Positions 17,450-26,576 are shown, counted from the first letter of the stretch. The stretch is DNA of 64,000 nucleotides from Campylobacter showae (GCF_004803815.1 NZ_CP012544.1:1798001-1862000); one strand, 5' to 3'. Numbers and translations are program-made. Notes: generated by a model from the letters alone, not told the origin.

Positions 17450-17935
17450 TTACTTTTTCTTATTTTCACTTTTTTGCGTGTCTAACGCCTCAAATTTCTG
17501 CTTTAAAATTTTAAAAACTTCGTGCTTTGAGAGCTCGTATTTGTCGTATATCACGACATCGTCGTCGCCGATAGGCTGCATAAGGCCATCAGCCGCGTCG
17601 CGGTCTAGTTTGCCTCTTTTAAATCTAACGTTTAAAACGTCGATTTTGCGTTTAGCGTCGACCATGCGAACGCCGATATCTTCGATATCTTTAAAGTAAA
17701 ATTTAGCGTTTTTGCCGCCCTTTTGCACTAAAAATCCGTCGTCATCGATGCTTAGAAAGCTAACTTGAAATATCTTTTTCACGCAAAAAACGGCGCAGAT
17801 CACGGCGACGACCACGGTAAAAATGCCAGTCCCGCCTATGCCGTAATAAAAATACCCTGCGCACCCCGCCGCAAACAGCGCAATAGCCAAAAATAGCGCG
17901 CTTACCGCCCCTTTTTTATTTTCTTTCGTCGTCAT
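17450..17935 (-). CDS. Membrane protein with PH-like domain, function unknown
   Basis: The 161-residue protein has two adjacent membrane helices near the N-terminus (about residues 10-52), then a beta-rich cytoplasmic region from about 58 to 120 (VSFLSIDDDGFLVQ, FYFKDIEDIGVRM) that resembles bacterial PH-like domains. It ends in a charged tail. Base composition returns to that of the core genome, marking the right edge of the AT-rich island. Function is unknown. Confidence 0.65.
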   Translation of the reverse strand: MTTKENKKGAVSALFLAIALFAAGCAGYFYYGIGGTGIFTVVVAVICAVFCVKKIFQVSFLSIDDDGFLVQKGGKNAKFYFKDIEDIGVRMVDAKRKIDVLNVRFKRGKLDRDAADGLMQPIGDDDVVIYDKYELSKHEVFKILKQKFEALDTQKSENKKK

Positions 17936-18024
17936 TTTTCGCCTTAAATTAAATTTTAAAGCTCATTATATCTTAAGTTATCGATTTTTCGGCATTATAG
18001 AATAAAAAACGAGGATAAAGAGGC

Positions 18025-18060
18025 AAATTCGGCGCAAGCTAACTCGTTCGCGCCGAATTT
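18025..18060 (-). terminator. Terminator-like hairpin after the YceI gene
   Basis: AAATTCGGCGC (18025-18035) pairs perfectly with GCGCCGAATTT (18050-18060), an 11-bp stem, starting five bases past the YceI stop. The tract beyond the stem on the minus strand is only moderately T-rich. Confidence 0.65.
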
Positions 18061-18065
18061 GAAAG

Positions 18066-18611
18066 TTATTTTATTTTAGCTTCCAGAGAGATTTCTACGT
18101 CGGGATAGCTTTTGCCACCATGAAAAGGCTTGGCTGAAGCTGCGTATTTTTCAAATGTCTCATTGAGTTTCAAATCAGCCAACAAATCAATGCCGATTTT
18201 AGCCTTTAGTTTACCATCTTCCACCGTATACTGCGTTTTGTAAGACTTTGAGTTTCCTTTTACGCTAACTTCGACTTCAGCTTCGCCCGCTTTCTCGTCG
18301 CCGCTTACGGATACGATTTTAGCTGTTATTGCGTTGCCGTCAAAGATCATACCGATACGTTTGTCGCGATCGGGCAACTTTGTATCGATATTTTTAGGAT
18401 CGATGTTAAACTCAAAGGTTTTTAGAAAATCAGCAAAATTTGCGTTTTCCGCGCTTTTAAAGCCAAGATCTTTAAACGTACCCTCGACGGCTGTTTTGTT
18501 AGCTAACTTATAACCAACGAATTTGACGCTAGGGTTGCCATCTACACTAAAAGCAAATGCCGAAGCAGCCAAAATAGATGTGACAAGCGCACCTGAAATA
18601 ATTTTTTTCAT
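18066..18611 (-). CDS. YceI-like periplasmic protein
   Basis: The 181-residue product has a clear signal peptide (MKKIISGALVTSILAASAFA) and a mature beta-rich domain. Elements such as SVKFVGYKLANKTAVEGTFKD and FHGGKSYPDVEISLEAKIK fit the lipocalin-like YceI family, whose members bind isoprenoid-type ligands in the periplasm. The natural ligand here is unknown. GGAGAG precedes the ATG. The gene is alone with its own hairpin terminator. Confidence 0.75.
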   Translation of the reverse strand: MKKIISGALVTSILAASAFAFSVDGNPSVKFVGYKLANKTAVEGTFKDLGFKSAENANFADFLKTFEFNIDPKNIDTKLPDRDKRIGMIFDGNAITAKIVSVSGDEKAGEAEVEVSVKGNSKSYKTQYTVEDGKLKAKIGIDLLADLKLNETFEKYAASAKPFHGGKSYPDVEISLEAKIK

Positions 18612-18985
18612 ACACTCTCCTCAATATTTAATATTAATAACTAATATCATTAGAACGGGAATTATATAACCTCTATCTTCAAAGAATGCTTAAATTGGAT
18701 ATTTTTTTATCCTTTTTTATTAGTAATACCGTTTTTGCAGTACTTATAAAACACATCTAAGAAATTTAAAGCGCAAATAATACTATAATCGCCGCAATAA
18801 TTTGCTCCAAATTTAAATTGCTCTTTCCTAAAAAGAGATAAAAAACCGCCTCTTCTACCGCACTATCCAAAGCCTACACGCCGAAAATATTTCCTTCTCG
18901 AGTGCCGCGCAGCATCCTAAAATGTAGCCAAATTTAACCAAAGCGGAGTATAATGCTAATGAAATAGCGGCTTTAAGGAGGCGAA
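18612..18985. other. Divergent promoter region between yceI-like gene and exporter operon
   Basis: The yceI side is AT-rich and reads TTATATAAT on the minus strand about 50 bases before the start codon, a plausible -10 box. The exporter side is AAATTT-rich, with GGAGG just before the HlyD-type ATG. I see no gene or repeat here. Confidence 0.5.
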
Positions 18986-19948
18986 ATGGGTTTAAATTTA
19001 AGCAAATTTTACGCGTTTTTTGCCTTTTTTATCCTGATTTTTGCAGGCTGCGCGGATGAGAAGGGGAGCGCGTTTTTTAACGGCTACGTCGAGGGAGATT
19101 ATCTTTGCGTCGCGCCTAGCGTTAGCGGACGGATCGTAAATTTAAGCGTCAAAGAGGGCGCCGTCGTTCAAGAGAGTGAGCCACTTTTTGCGCTTGAGAG
19201 CGCCGAAGCTCTAGCAAATTTAGACGCCGCAAAGGCTAACGTGAGCGCTCTGGAAGCCGAGCTAGCCGACCTTAGCACGGGCAAGCGTCCAGAGGAGATC
19301 GAGCGGATAGGTGCCGAGCTAAAACAAGCCAAGGCCGCGCTTTGGATCGCGGAGGCTAACTATGAACGCGCAAAGTCTCTGCTAGCTAAAAACGCCGTTT
19401 CGCAAAAAGAATTTGACGCCGCAAAGGCGGAATTTGACCGCGCAAACGCTCTGGCTAGCGAGCTAAACGCTGCACTAAAGATCGCAAATTTGCCAGCTAG
19501 AAGCGAACAAATAACAAGCCTAAAAGCAAAAATACAAGCGGCCAAAGCTAACGAGCGCGCCGCGCGGTGGAGGCTAGAGCAAACCGCCGTCCTAGCACCG
19601 AAATCCGGACTCGTCGAGGATATATTTTATAAGACGGGCGAGTTCGTCCAAAGCTCGCAGCCCGTGCTATCGCTGCTGCCGCCTAGCGAGGTAAAGATCA
19701 GGTTTTTCGTGCCCGCAGGCGCGCTGCCTAGCCTGCGCGAGGGGCAAAAAGCGCGCATTAGCTGCGAAGGGTGCACGGACTTTACCGCTCGTATCGTAAA
19801 AATCGCGTCCGCCCCCGAGTACGCCCCGCCCGTCATCTACAACCAAACCTCGCAAAGCACGCTGGTCTATCTAGTAGAAGCCGTGCCCGAAAACAACGCA
19901 ACCGCCCTGCACCCGTCACTACCGATAAAAGCGAGGCTAGAGCCGTGA
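18986..19948 (+). CDS. HlyD/YbhG-type membrane fusion lipoprotein
   Basis: This 320-residue protein begins with a lipoprotein signal (FILIFAGC, cysteine near residue 21). A biotinyl-lipoyl-like half, VSGRIVNLSVKEGAVVQ, comes next, followed by a long alpha-helical coiled coil (about residues 75-195, with repeated Ala-Lys-Ala) and the second half LAPKSGLVEDIFYKTGEFVQ. This is the periplasmic adaptor of an ABC-2 export system. The next two genes encode the ATPase and permease, so the three form one exporter. GGAGGCGA precedes the ATG. The cargo is unknown. Confidence 0.88.
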   Translation: MGLNLSKFYAFFAFFILIFAGCADEKGSAFFNGYVEGDYLCVAPSVSGRIVNLSVKEGAVVQESEPLFALESAEALANLDAAKANVSALEAELADLSTGKRPEEIERIGAELKQAKAALWIAEANYERAKSLLAKNAVSQKEFDAAKAEFDRANALASELNAALKIANLPARSEQITSLKAKIQAAKANERAARWRLEQTAVLAPKSGLVEDIFYKTGEFVQSSQPVLSLLPPSEVKIRFFVPAGALPSLREGQKARISCEGCTDFTARIVKIASAPEYAPPVIYNQTSQSTLVYLVEAVPENNATALHPSLPIKARLEP

Positions 19949-21174
19949 ACGCGAAAAATATCGCTGCTCAAATTCGGCGTTTAAATTTAGACAAAATTTC
20001 GCCGGGGCAAAATTTAAACGCTCGCGGCGGTAAAATTTACGGCGCAGACAAGGCCCCGCCATCGGCTGGGAAAATTTCAAATTTGAGCGGGTTAAATTTA
20101 GCAAACGAGATCAAGGCCAAATTTAGCCTTCATAAAAATTCTCGCGTAAATTTTAGCAGCGCAAATTTGCCCTCAAATTTGACAAACGCCTCAAATTTAA
20201 CCGCAAACCAAAGCTCAAATTTGGAGTCAAATTTGAGCCCGAAACCACGGAGCGGCGACTACGCCCTCGACGTTAGAGGTCTCACCAAAAAATTCGGCAA
20301 AAAGATCATCACGGACGGCGTAGATATCAGGGTCAAAAAGGGCAGCGTGTGCGGATTTTTAGGACCAAACGGTAGCGGCAAGACGACCGCGATACGCATG
20401 CTTTGCGGCCTTTTAAAGCCAGACGGCGGTAGCGGCAACTGTCTGGGGTATGATTTCCGCAGCCAAAGCGAAGCCATACGCCTAAAAACGGGCTATATGA
20501 CGCAGAAATTCGGCTGGTACGACGACCTTAGCGTGAGGGAAAATTTGGAATTTATCGCTAGGCTTTTTGCAGTCAAAAACCACAAAGCCGCCGTAAATCA
20601 AATCCTAGACCGCCTAGACCTAGCCCCGCGTCAAAACCACCTAGCGGGCAGTTTATCGGGCGGCTGGAAACAGCGGCTAGCGCTTGCGATGTGCCTCGTG
20701 CATGGCCCGGAGCTGCTTTTACTCGACGAGCCCACGGCGGGCGTAGATCCAAAGGCTAGACGCGAGTTTTGGGATATCATCCACGAACTAGCCCAGGACG
20801 GCATCACAGTGCTAGTCTCCACGCACTACATGGACGAGGCCGAGCGTTGCCACGAGCTCATATACATCGCCTACGGCAAGATCCTAGCCCGCGGCACGCA
20901 ATCAGACATCATAGCCGGCTATAATCTAAACGTCTGGCAGCTAAGCGGAGATAAGGCGGGCGAAGCGGCGTCGCTGCTAGCCTCAAACGCCGCGCTTAGC
21001 GTTTCTGCGTTCGGTAACGGCTATCACGTAACCGCAAAGGACGAGGCCATGCTGCAAGAGGCAGTTAGAGGCCTTGCGATACCGCAAGGCGAGCTAAGCC
21101 TAATGCCGATAAAAGCGAGCCTGGAGGATGTTTTCATCCATCTGCTAGAGCTTTATAAAGACGAGCGGTTTTAG
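19945..21174 (+). CDS. ABC-2 exporter ATP-binding protein with unusual N-terminal extension
   Basis: The ATPase domain starts near residue 108 with YALDVRGLTKKFG. It has Walker A GPNGSGKTT, signature LSGGWKQRLALAMCLVHGP, Walker B LLLLDEPTAGVD and switch STHYMDEAE. I place the start at the GTG at 19945 that overlaps the adaptor stop (GTGA), about 409 residues. The first 105 residues are low-complexity and rich in Ser-Asn-Leu, encoded largely by CAAATTTG-like words, and have no counterpart in ordinary ATPases; YbhF-type relatives have a second ATPase domain instead. An internal start nearer the domain cannot be excluded. Confidence 0.8.
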   Translation: MNAKNIAAQIRRLNLDKISPGQNLNARGGKIYGADKAPPSAGKISNLSGLNLANEIKAKFSLHKNSRVNFSSANLPSNLTNASNLTANQSSNLESNLSPKPRSGDYALDVRGLTKKFGKKIITDGVDIRVKKGSVCGFLGPNGSGKTTAIRMLCGLLKPDGGSGNCLGYDFRSQSEAIRLKTGYMTQKFGWYDDLSVRENLEFIARLFAVKNHKAAVNQILDRLDLAPRQNHLAGSLSGGWKQRLALAMCLVHGPELLLLDEPTAGVDPKARREFWDIIHELAQDGITVLVSTHYMDEAERCHELIYIAYGKILARGTQSDIIAGYNLNVWQLSGDKAGEAASLLASNAALSVSAFGNGYHVTAKDEAMLQEAVRGLAIPQGELSLMPIKASLEDVFIHLLELYKDERF

Positions 21175-21182
21175 GAGTGACG

Positions 21183-22307
21183 ATGAAATTTATCTCGTTT
21201 TCTAGAACCGCGGCGATGATTGTAAAAGAGTTTCGTCAAATTTTAAGAGACCGCGCGACGCTAGCGATGATCATCGCGATGCCGCTGATGCTGATGCTAC
21301 TTTTTGGTTACGCGATAAATAACAACCCGCGCCACCTGCCCTCAGCCGTAGTGATAGCAGAGGGCGGCGGCAAGCTCACCCGCTCGCTAGTTAGCGCGAT
21401 GAAAAATACGGAGTTTTTCGACGTCAAACACGTCGGCACGGACGCGGATAGAGCCGAAGCCATGATGCAAAGCGGCGAGGCGCAGTTTATTATCTATTTT
21501 CCGCCAAATTTAGAACGCGACCTTATGCGAGGCCAAACGCCTAAAATTTTAATCGCTACTGACGCCACCGACCCCTCGGCAAACTCGGGTGCCGCGGGCG
21601 CGCTGCAAACGGCATTCGAGCAAGCTCTAGCTAGAGATAAGCCCGGCTACGCGCAGCCTAGAATGGAATTTGAGCTGCGCGCGCACTCTCGCTACAACCC
21701 GGAGCTACTCACACGCTATCAGATCATCCCGGGACTTATGGGTATCTTGCTCACGCTAACGACGATCCTGCTAACTAGCATCTCGGTGACGAGGGAGTTT
21801 GAGCGTGGCACGATGGAAAATCTCCTCGCCGCTCCTCTGCGCCCGGCCGAAGTGATGATAGGCAAAATTTTACCCTACTTGCTCATAGCCTACCTGCAAG
21901 TAGGCGCGCTTTTGTTGATAGCCAGGCTTCTTTTCGGGCTACCCGCTATCGGCGACTGGGTAGCGCTTTTTACGGCTTGCACCTTGCTGATGCTTGCAAA
22001 TTTGGGCGTGGGTTTTACCTTTAGCACGCTAGCTCGCAACCAGCTGCAGGCGATGCAGATGACTTATTTTTTCTTTTTGCCTTCGATGCTGCTATCGGGA
22101 TTTATGTTTCCTTTCTACGGGATGCCGGCGTGGGCGCGGTTTATCGGCGAGTGCTTTCCGCTGACGCATTTTTTGCGTATCATTAGAGGCGTATGGCTAA
22201 AAAGCGCCCAGCTTAGCGATTTTTACTACGACCTAGCCGCGATTTTGGCGTTTTTATGCGTTAGCACGGCCATATCGCTCGCTAGGTATAAAAGGACGCT
22301 AGATTAG
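21183..22307 (+). CDS. ABC-2 type permease (YhhJ/YbhS-like)
   Basis: The 374-residue permease has one N-terminal helix (ATLAMIIAMPLMLMLLFGYA), a periplasmic domain of about 120 residues, and five C-terminal helices. The pattern RYQIIPGLMGILLTLTTILLTSISVTREFERGTMENLLAAP is the classical ABC-2 signature. It partners the ATPase and HlyD-type adaptor just upstream. The start is taken as the ATG at 21183, six bases after TAGGAG; a GTG at 21177 is possible. Confidence 0.88.
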   Translation: MKFISFSRTAAMIVKEFRQILRDRATLAMIIAMPLMLMLLFGYAINNNPRHLPSAVVIAEGGGKLTRSLVSAMKNTEFFDVKHVGTDADRAEAMMQSGEAQFIIYFPPNLERDLMRGQTPKILIATDATDPSANSGAAGALQTAFEQALARDKPGYAQPRMEFELRAHSRYNPELLTRYQIIPGLMGILLTLTTILLTSISVTREFERGTMENLLAAPLRPAEVMIGKILPYLLIAYLQVGALLLIARLLFGLPAIGDWVALFTACTLLMLANLGVGFTFSTLARNQLQAMQMTYFFFLPSMLLSGFMFPFYGMPAWARFIGECFPLTHFLRIIRGVWLKSAQLSDFYYDLAAILAFLCVSTAISLARYKRTLD

Positions 22308-22308
22308 C

Positions 22309-23415
22309 CTACCCAGGATCGTCGCTAAACTCGTTATCTCTGAAAATTTTATAAAAATCAATAAACCAAAGCGCGAAGGCTACGGCGATGAGGGTTGCGG
22401 GCAGATGGATGTAAAATCCGCTCCAAACGTAAGCCAAAAAGCCTCTGCAAATGCCGGCAACAATAACGAGCACAAAGGCGATCTTGCTCAGGCGTAAAAA
22501 CTCAAGCTCCTGCCCGCTGTGACGCAGGCCTGCGATGTTAAAGATAAGCATAATGCTAAAAATAATGCCGTTTAGCGCGATGACGTGCAGCATGTTTGTC
22601 TCCAGCCCCAGTCCCAAAATCCCGCTCGCGCCGTAAACGATGTAGCCCGCGGCTAGCAAAAGCTGCATCAAGTAGTAATAAATCACGAAACTATGGCGCA
22701 AAAGCTCCTTGTAATGCCACTCTTTTAGCTTGGCTAAAATCGCGCTACCGCAGGCTATCGCGGCAAAATTTACCGCCTTGCTGCCTTCAAAAAACACGCT
22801 AACTAACAAAAACGCGCAAACGCTAACGATCGCGATGTTTTTATAGACGAAATTTGGCACGAAAGCCGCGTCTTGCATACCCGGCTCGCGGTTTAGCGCC
22901 TCTTTGCCAAGCACCACGCTAACGCGAAAAGATATAAGCAAAATCGCGATAACATGTAGGTGAATTTGTAAATTTAGAAATCTCTCCTCGCCGCTAAGCA
23001 GATAGTAAATCTCAAAGCCAAGAATGCCTAGTAAAAATGCTAAAACGCCCAGCTGATCGTCGTTGCGGTCAAGCCAGATCATATAAACGCAAAGCCCGGC
23101 CAGATACACCCAAAAAAGCGCCATAAAAAAGTGCGCCGCAAATAGGCTAAAAAATGCGCTAACAAAACTCGCCGCAAAAAACGCAAACATCGCGCAGGCG
23201 TGCTTTTTTAGCCCTCCGCTAAAATTCGTCCAATCAGTTAGCCCCGTTAGCAAAAATCCCGCATACGCAAGGGCCGCGACAAGGTGCAAAAAGATAAATT
23301 TGTGCCAGCTAACAAAATCCACGGGCGTAAAAAATATCGCTCCGCCTAGCACCGCGCAAACCGCGCTCGTAAGGAAAAAAATTCTCATCGGATGAGTGAA
23401 AAAGTCGTTAATCAT
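22309..23415 (-). CDS. NnrS family membrane protein
   Basis: The 368-residue protein has about twelve hydrophobic segments. It opens with THPMRIFFLTSAVCAVLGGA, and has LLTGLTDWTNF near 58 and SFRVSVVLGKEAL near 160, consistent with the NnrS family. NnrS proteins are haem- and copper-containing membrane proteins linked to nitrogen oxide metabolism and NO stress. Its start overlaps the ATPase gene upstream by eight bases, so it is the last gene of a four-gene operon. Confidence 0.75.
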   Translation of the reverse strand: MINDFFTHPMRIFFLTSAVCAVLGGAIFFTPVDFVSWHKFIFLHLVAALAYAGFLLTGLTDWTNFSGGLKKHACAMFAFFAASFVSAFFSLFAAHFFMALFWVYLAGLCVYMIWLDRNDDQLGVLAFLLGILGFEIYYLLSGEERFLNLQIHLHVIAILLISFRVSVVLGKEALNREPGMQDAAFVPNFVYKNIAIVSVCAFLLVSVFFEGSKAVNFAAIACGSAILAKLKEWHYKELLRHSFVIYYYLMQLLLAAGYIVYGASGILGLGLETNMLHVIALNGIIFSIMLIFNIAGLRHSGQELEFLRLSKIAFVLVIVAGICRGFLAYVWSGFYIHLPATLIAVAFALWFIDFYKIFRDNEFSDDPG

Positions 23416-24097
23416 AATAAATTTTTCCTTTAAAATTTTCCTCTACCACGCCGCTAGCGTAGGCAAAATCTCGCTGCGAAAAGGCACGGCGAAGCTCCAG
23501 CTCGCGCTCGATTACTGCGCCCTTGCTCGCTAAAAAGCAAATTTTACTAGACATGCGCGCGGCCTCCATCCTATCGTGAGTCACCAACACGACGCTCATA
23601 CCATCCTCTACGCGGCGCGTGACGATGTCTATCAGGATTTCTTTCATATCGTAATCAAGCCCCGAAAACGGCTCGTCCATCAGCAGTAAATCAGGCCTTG
23701 TCACGATCGCCCGCACGAAAGCAACCCTTTGACGCATACCGCCGCTTAGCTCGTCAGGGTACTTTAGCGCGTCTTTTTCCGTTAGCCCAAGCCTGGCAAA
23801 GAGCTCTAGCACGGTCTTTTCATCGGGCTCATCCATCACGAGCAATACGTTTTCGAGCGCATTTTTCCACTCGAGCAGGCGATTTTCTTGAAACAGATAG
23901 GTCGTTTTATTAAATTTATTGATTATTTTTCCCTTGCGCGGATCTATGAGGCCCGAGATCAGGCGTAGGATCGTGGTTTTACCGCAGCCGCTCGCACCAA
24001 AGAGCGTCACCACTTCGCCCGCGCCGACCTTTAAGCTAAAGTCGCGTACGACCTTGTCGCGTAAAATTTCGTATTCTAAATTTTGAAGTTCCAGCAT
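23408..24097 (-). CDS. NitT/TauT-type ABC transporter ATP-binding protein
   Basis: The 229-residue ATPase has Walker A FGASGCGKTT, signature LSGGMRQRVAFVRAIVTRP, Walker B LLLMDEPFSGLD and switch VLVTHDRMEA. It is most like the ATPases of nitrate, sulfonate and taurine-type importers. It sits between the permease gene, six bases upstream, and the overlapping NnrS gene. Confidence 0.9.
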   Translation of the reverse strand: MLELQNLEYEILRDKVVRDFSLKVGAGEVVTLFGASGCGKTTILRLISGLIDPRKGKIINKFNKTTYLFQENRLLEWKNALENVLLVMDEPDEKTVLELFARLGLTEKDALKYPDELSGGMRQRVAFVRAIVTRPDLLLMDEPFSGLDYDMKEILIDIVTRRVEDGMSVVLVTHDRMEAARMSSKICFLASKGAVIERELELRRAFSQRDFAYASGVVEENFKGKIYYD

Positions 24098-24103
24098 AGC
24101 AAA

Positions 24104-24901
24104 CTACCTTTTCCACGGCATTAGCGTGATCTTGAGCGGCTCGATAACCAGATACTCAAAAAGCATAATGATAGCGATAGTGAGCACGACGTAGGCCATC
24201 ACTTCGGTGGTATCTAGCATCACGCGCGCACTTGCGATCTTTGCGCCCATACCGTCGTTCGCGCCTAGCAGCTCGCCCATGATGACGATCTTTACGCCCA
24301 TACCTACGGCGACGCTTAGAGAGCTGATGATGTGGCTAGTTAGATGCGGAACGTATAGGTGGCGAATCTTTTTGCAAACACCTAGTTTATAGGCGTCAAA
24401 CATCTCCTTTAGCTCCTCGCTAACGCTCATCATGCCGACCATCGAGCTAGCAAATGTTAGCGGCAAAACCGTGATAATGATCGTAAAAATAGTGCTCGCG
24501 TTTCCAAACCCGAACCAAAATATAGCTAAAACGATCCAAATAATAGGCGGCATAGAAAGCAGCGTAGTGATCACGGGCTTTAAAAATGCGGCAAAGCTTT
24601 TATATGCTCCAGCAACCAGCCCCAGCGTGATACCGATGGCACAGGCCGTACCGACTCCGACTAGCGAGCGCACGAGAGTGATGTTTATCTCGCTATTTTT
24701 ATAATCCGCCAAAAGCTCGTAAGCCCGCACGAAAACAGCCTGCGGAGCCGGGAGCAAAAACTCTCCTCCCAGCTCGCTGCCGATCTGCCAAAGCGCGATG
24801 ATAAGCGCTATCGTGGCAAACCCGCTAAATCCGCCCCAAAGGTAGTCCGCGACCTTTAAAAACGCGCCGCGGTCTTTTTTGACGTTATCGATAAGTATCA
24901 T
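24104..24901 (-). CDS. NitT/TauT-type ABC transporter permease
   Basis: The 265-residue permease has about six membrane helices and the cytoplasmic EAA loop FDAYKLGVCKKIRHLYVPHL that docks on the ATPase. The fold is that of the SsuC/TauC family. Its start overlaps the substrate-binding protein gene by four bases (24898-24901). The substrate is not readable from sequence. Confidence 0.9.
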   Translation of the reverse strand: MILIDNVKKDRGAFLKVADYLWGGFSGFATIALIIALWQIGSELGGEFLLPAPQAVFVRAYELLADYKNSEINITLVRSLVGVGTACAIGITLGLVAGAYKSFAAFLKPVITTLLSMPPIIWIVLAIFWFGFGNASTIFTIIITVLPLTFASSMVGMMSVSEELKEMFDAYKLGVCKKIRHLYVPHLTSHIISSLSVAVGMGVKIVIMGELLGANDGMGAKIASARVMLDTTEVMAYVVLTIAIIMLFEYLVIEPLKITLMPWKR

Positions 24902-25860
24902 AAAAATAGGCTCTTATCAGGCATTTTGCCGCCGAGAAGCTTTGGATTAAACTCGAAAATTTGCTCAAAAAACGCCATCACGTCATCTTGCAACTCATGC
25001 GCTTTTGTTACCGTTAAATTTGCCTTATCAAAAGCCCCTGCTAGCGCAGGCTCTGGAGCCGGCAGATACTCGGCGCCGATTTTAGCCGCGCTTTGTTTGT
25101 TCTCTAGTATCCATTTTAGCGCGCTCGTTAGATCAGAGTGCAGCGTCTCAAAAAGCGCGCGATTTGCCTCGTAGTAGTCCACGTTTACGATGATACCCGC
25201 CATCGGGATGTATGGTTTAGCACCAAAGCTCTCGCCCCAAATTTTAGGAAAATCAAGCCCGTAATGCACAGCTACGCCCGCTTTTTTACCGCGCAAAATC
25301 GTCGCCTCGCTAAGAGGCTGCGGCACGATAAGCACGTCGTAGTCCTTTTGGATAAACAGCCCCACCGCTTCAGGCGGAGTCTGGGTGTACGTGATGTCAA
25401 GTTTGCTCGCGTCTATGCCGCGTTTCTTGCAAAGCGCGCGTAGCACGAGGTCGGGCATATCGTTTTTAAACGGCATTATGATTTTTTTGCCGACGAAGTC
25501 CTCGAGCGTCTTGATGCTTTCGTCCTTTATCATCGCGTTCATAACGCCTAGCGTGAGTAAATTTAACATCGCGAAATTTAACCCCTGGTTTCGCAGGTTT
25601 GCAGCAACGTTTGAGGGCGACATAGTGACCTTGATATCGCCGCTAGCCACTCCCGCGCGCAGGACGTCCGGAGTGTTCCAGATGCGCAGCTTCACGTCGT
25701 GCGTCTTTGCTAGCTCGCCTTGCATGCTTGCCACGGCCATTATCACGCTAGGGATCGCCGGCGCGCCCCACATCGTAAAGTTTTCCTTCGCAAAAAGGCT
25801 AGGAGCCATCGTCGTCGCGCCCAGCGCCGCTCCGAGTCCTAAAAATCCTCGTCTGTTCAT
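24898..25860 (-). CDS. Tat-exported ABC substrate-binding protein (SsuA/THI5-like)
   Basis: The 320-residue protein starts with a twin-arginine signal, NRRGFLGLGAALGATTMA. Its mature part has the two-lobe NMT1/THI5-like pattern, including EDFVGKKIIMPFKNDMPDLV and YDVLIVPQPLSEATILRG. Tat export suggests cytoplasmic folding, possibly with a cofactor or metal; that is inference. It heads the ABC-NnrS operon; GGAG precedes the ATG. The outer-membrane receptor gene lies upstream on the same strand, and the pair may take up one ligand. Confidence 0.82.
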   Translation of the reverse strand: MNRRGFLGLGAALGATTMAPSLFAKENFTMWGAPAIPSVIMAVASMQGELAKTHDVKLRIWNTPDVLRAGVASGDIKVTMSPSNVAANLRNQGLNFAMLNLLTLGVMNAMIKDESIKTLEDFVGKKIIMPFKNDMPDLVLRALCKKRGIDASKLDITYTQTPPEAVGLFIQKDYDVLIVPQPLSEATILRGKKAGVAVHYGLDFPKIWGESFGAKPYIPMAGIIVNVDYYEANRALFETLHSDLTSALKWILENKQSAAKIGAEYLPAPEPALAGAFDKANLTVTKAHELQDDVMAFFEQIFEFNPKLLGGKMPDKSLFL

Positions 25861-25965
25861 AACTTTCTCCTTGTATTAAGATTTTAAATTTTATTTCGTT
25901 TCGCTTCGCGGCTCGCCCCGGGCATCAAATTTGATCGTAAAATTTAATAGCTAAATTTGACCCGT

Positions 25966-25986
25966 CCAGACCCGCACCGCGAAAAT
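25966..25986 (-). repeat. GGTGCGGGTCT dispersed repeat, copy b
   Basis: The reverse strand reads ATTTTCGCGGTGCGGGTCTG followed by G. It lies about 105 bases before the start of the ABC operon, on that operon's strand. Confidence 0.65.
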
Positions 25987-26250
25987 ACTAAATTTACTCG
26001 AGGTAAATTTGAGCTTACCTCAACTTATTTTTGATAATTATATCCAAGATTTAAATATAAAACCTTGATTTAAATCTTGGTTTTTAGTTGATTTGATTCA
26101 TTAAATTTGGACGGTAAATTTAAAATTTAATAAAACGACTTTCAACTTTTACTTTCTTGTTATGGGGGAAGGGGCTTGAATTACGCCCTGCTAGCAGTTG
26201 CGAGCGAAGCTAGCAAAATAGCTCCCTTTGGTGTTCACCTTTCTCTTTAC

Positions 26251-26303
26251 TTTGGGAGAGGAAGGGGTTCTACTTACGAAGCGTCGCCCCTTCCTCTCCC
26301 AAA
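26251..26303. repeat. Perfect 17-bp inverted repeat
   Basis: TTTGGGAGAGGAAGGGG (26251-26267) is followed after 19 bases by its exact reverse complement (26287-26303). The stem is purine/pyrimidine-biased, unlike the AAATTT-type palindromes nearby. It would form a very stable hairpin and lies between two operons. Confidence 0.8.
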
Positions 26304-26379
26304 CCCTCTCCAGCCCCACTGCACGTTAGAAGTGGCGACATTGCTTTGCTGACGCAAAGCGTCGCAAATTTAAATTTGC

Positions 26380-26401
26380 ATTTTCAAGGTGCGGGTCTTG
26401 G
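26380..26401 (+). repeat. GGTGCGGGTCT dispersed repeat, copy c
   Basis: It reads ATTTTCAAGGTGCGGGTCTT followed by GG. It matches copy d at 28604-28626 over about 19 of 20 bases. Confidence 0.65.
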
Positions 26402-26457
26402 CAACCCAAATTTGCAAATTTGACTTCAAATTTGAATCAAAAAAATAAGGCGAAGTA

Positions 26458-26556
26458 TTTTTGCTCTAGACGAGGCGCTTTTAAATTTGGCGACGGGAGT
26501 TACCATATAGGTAATGACCGAGCCAAATTTAAAAGTAACGAAGTATAGGGCAAAAA
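26458..26556. repeat. Nested-hairpin repeat downstream of the receptor gene
   Basis: Three stems are nested: an outermost stem (26458-26468 with 26546-26556), a middle stem CTTTTAAATTTGGC with its exact complement (26478-26491, 26522-26535), and an inner TTACC/GGTAA stem with an ATATA loop (26500-26514). CGAAGTAT precedes or begins each outer arm, and AGACGAGGCG / AGACAAGCCG follow the arms. The element ends about 20 bases from the receptor stop codon. The related element at 28697-28828 sits in the same place relative to its gene. Confidence 0.8.
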
Positions 26557-26576
26557 GACAAGCCGCCGCTTAAGTT

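Larger units (their letters stand above)
25861..26576. repeat. Repeat-rich intergenic region between receptor and ABC operon
   Basis: No gene is seen in these 716 bases. It contains two copies of the GGTGCGGGTCT word (25966-25986 reverse, 26380-26401 forward), a GCTTGCAGTTGCGAG-type word at about 26188-26221, the 17-bp inverted repeat at 26251-26303 and the nested hairpin at 26458-26556. The promoter of the ABC operon should be near 25870-26130, which is AT-rich, but no clear boxes stand out. Confidence 0.65.
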
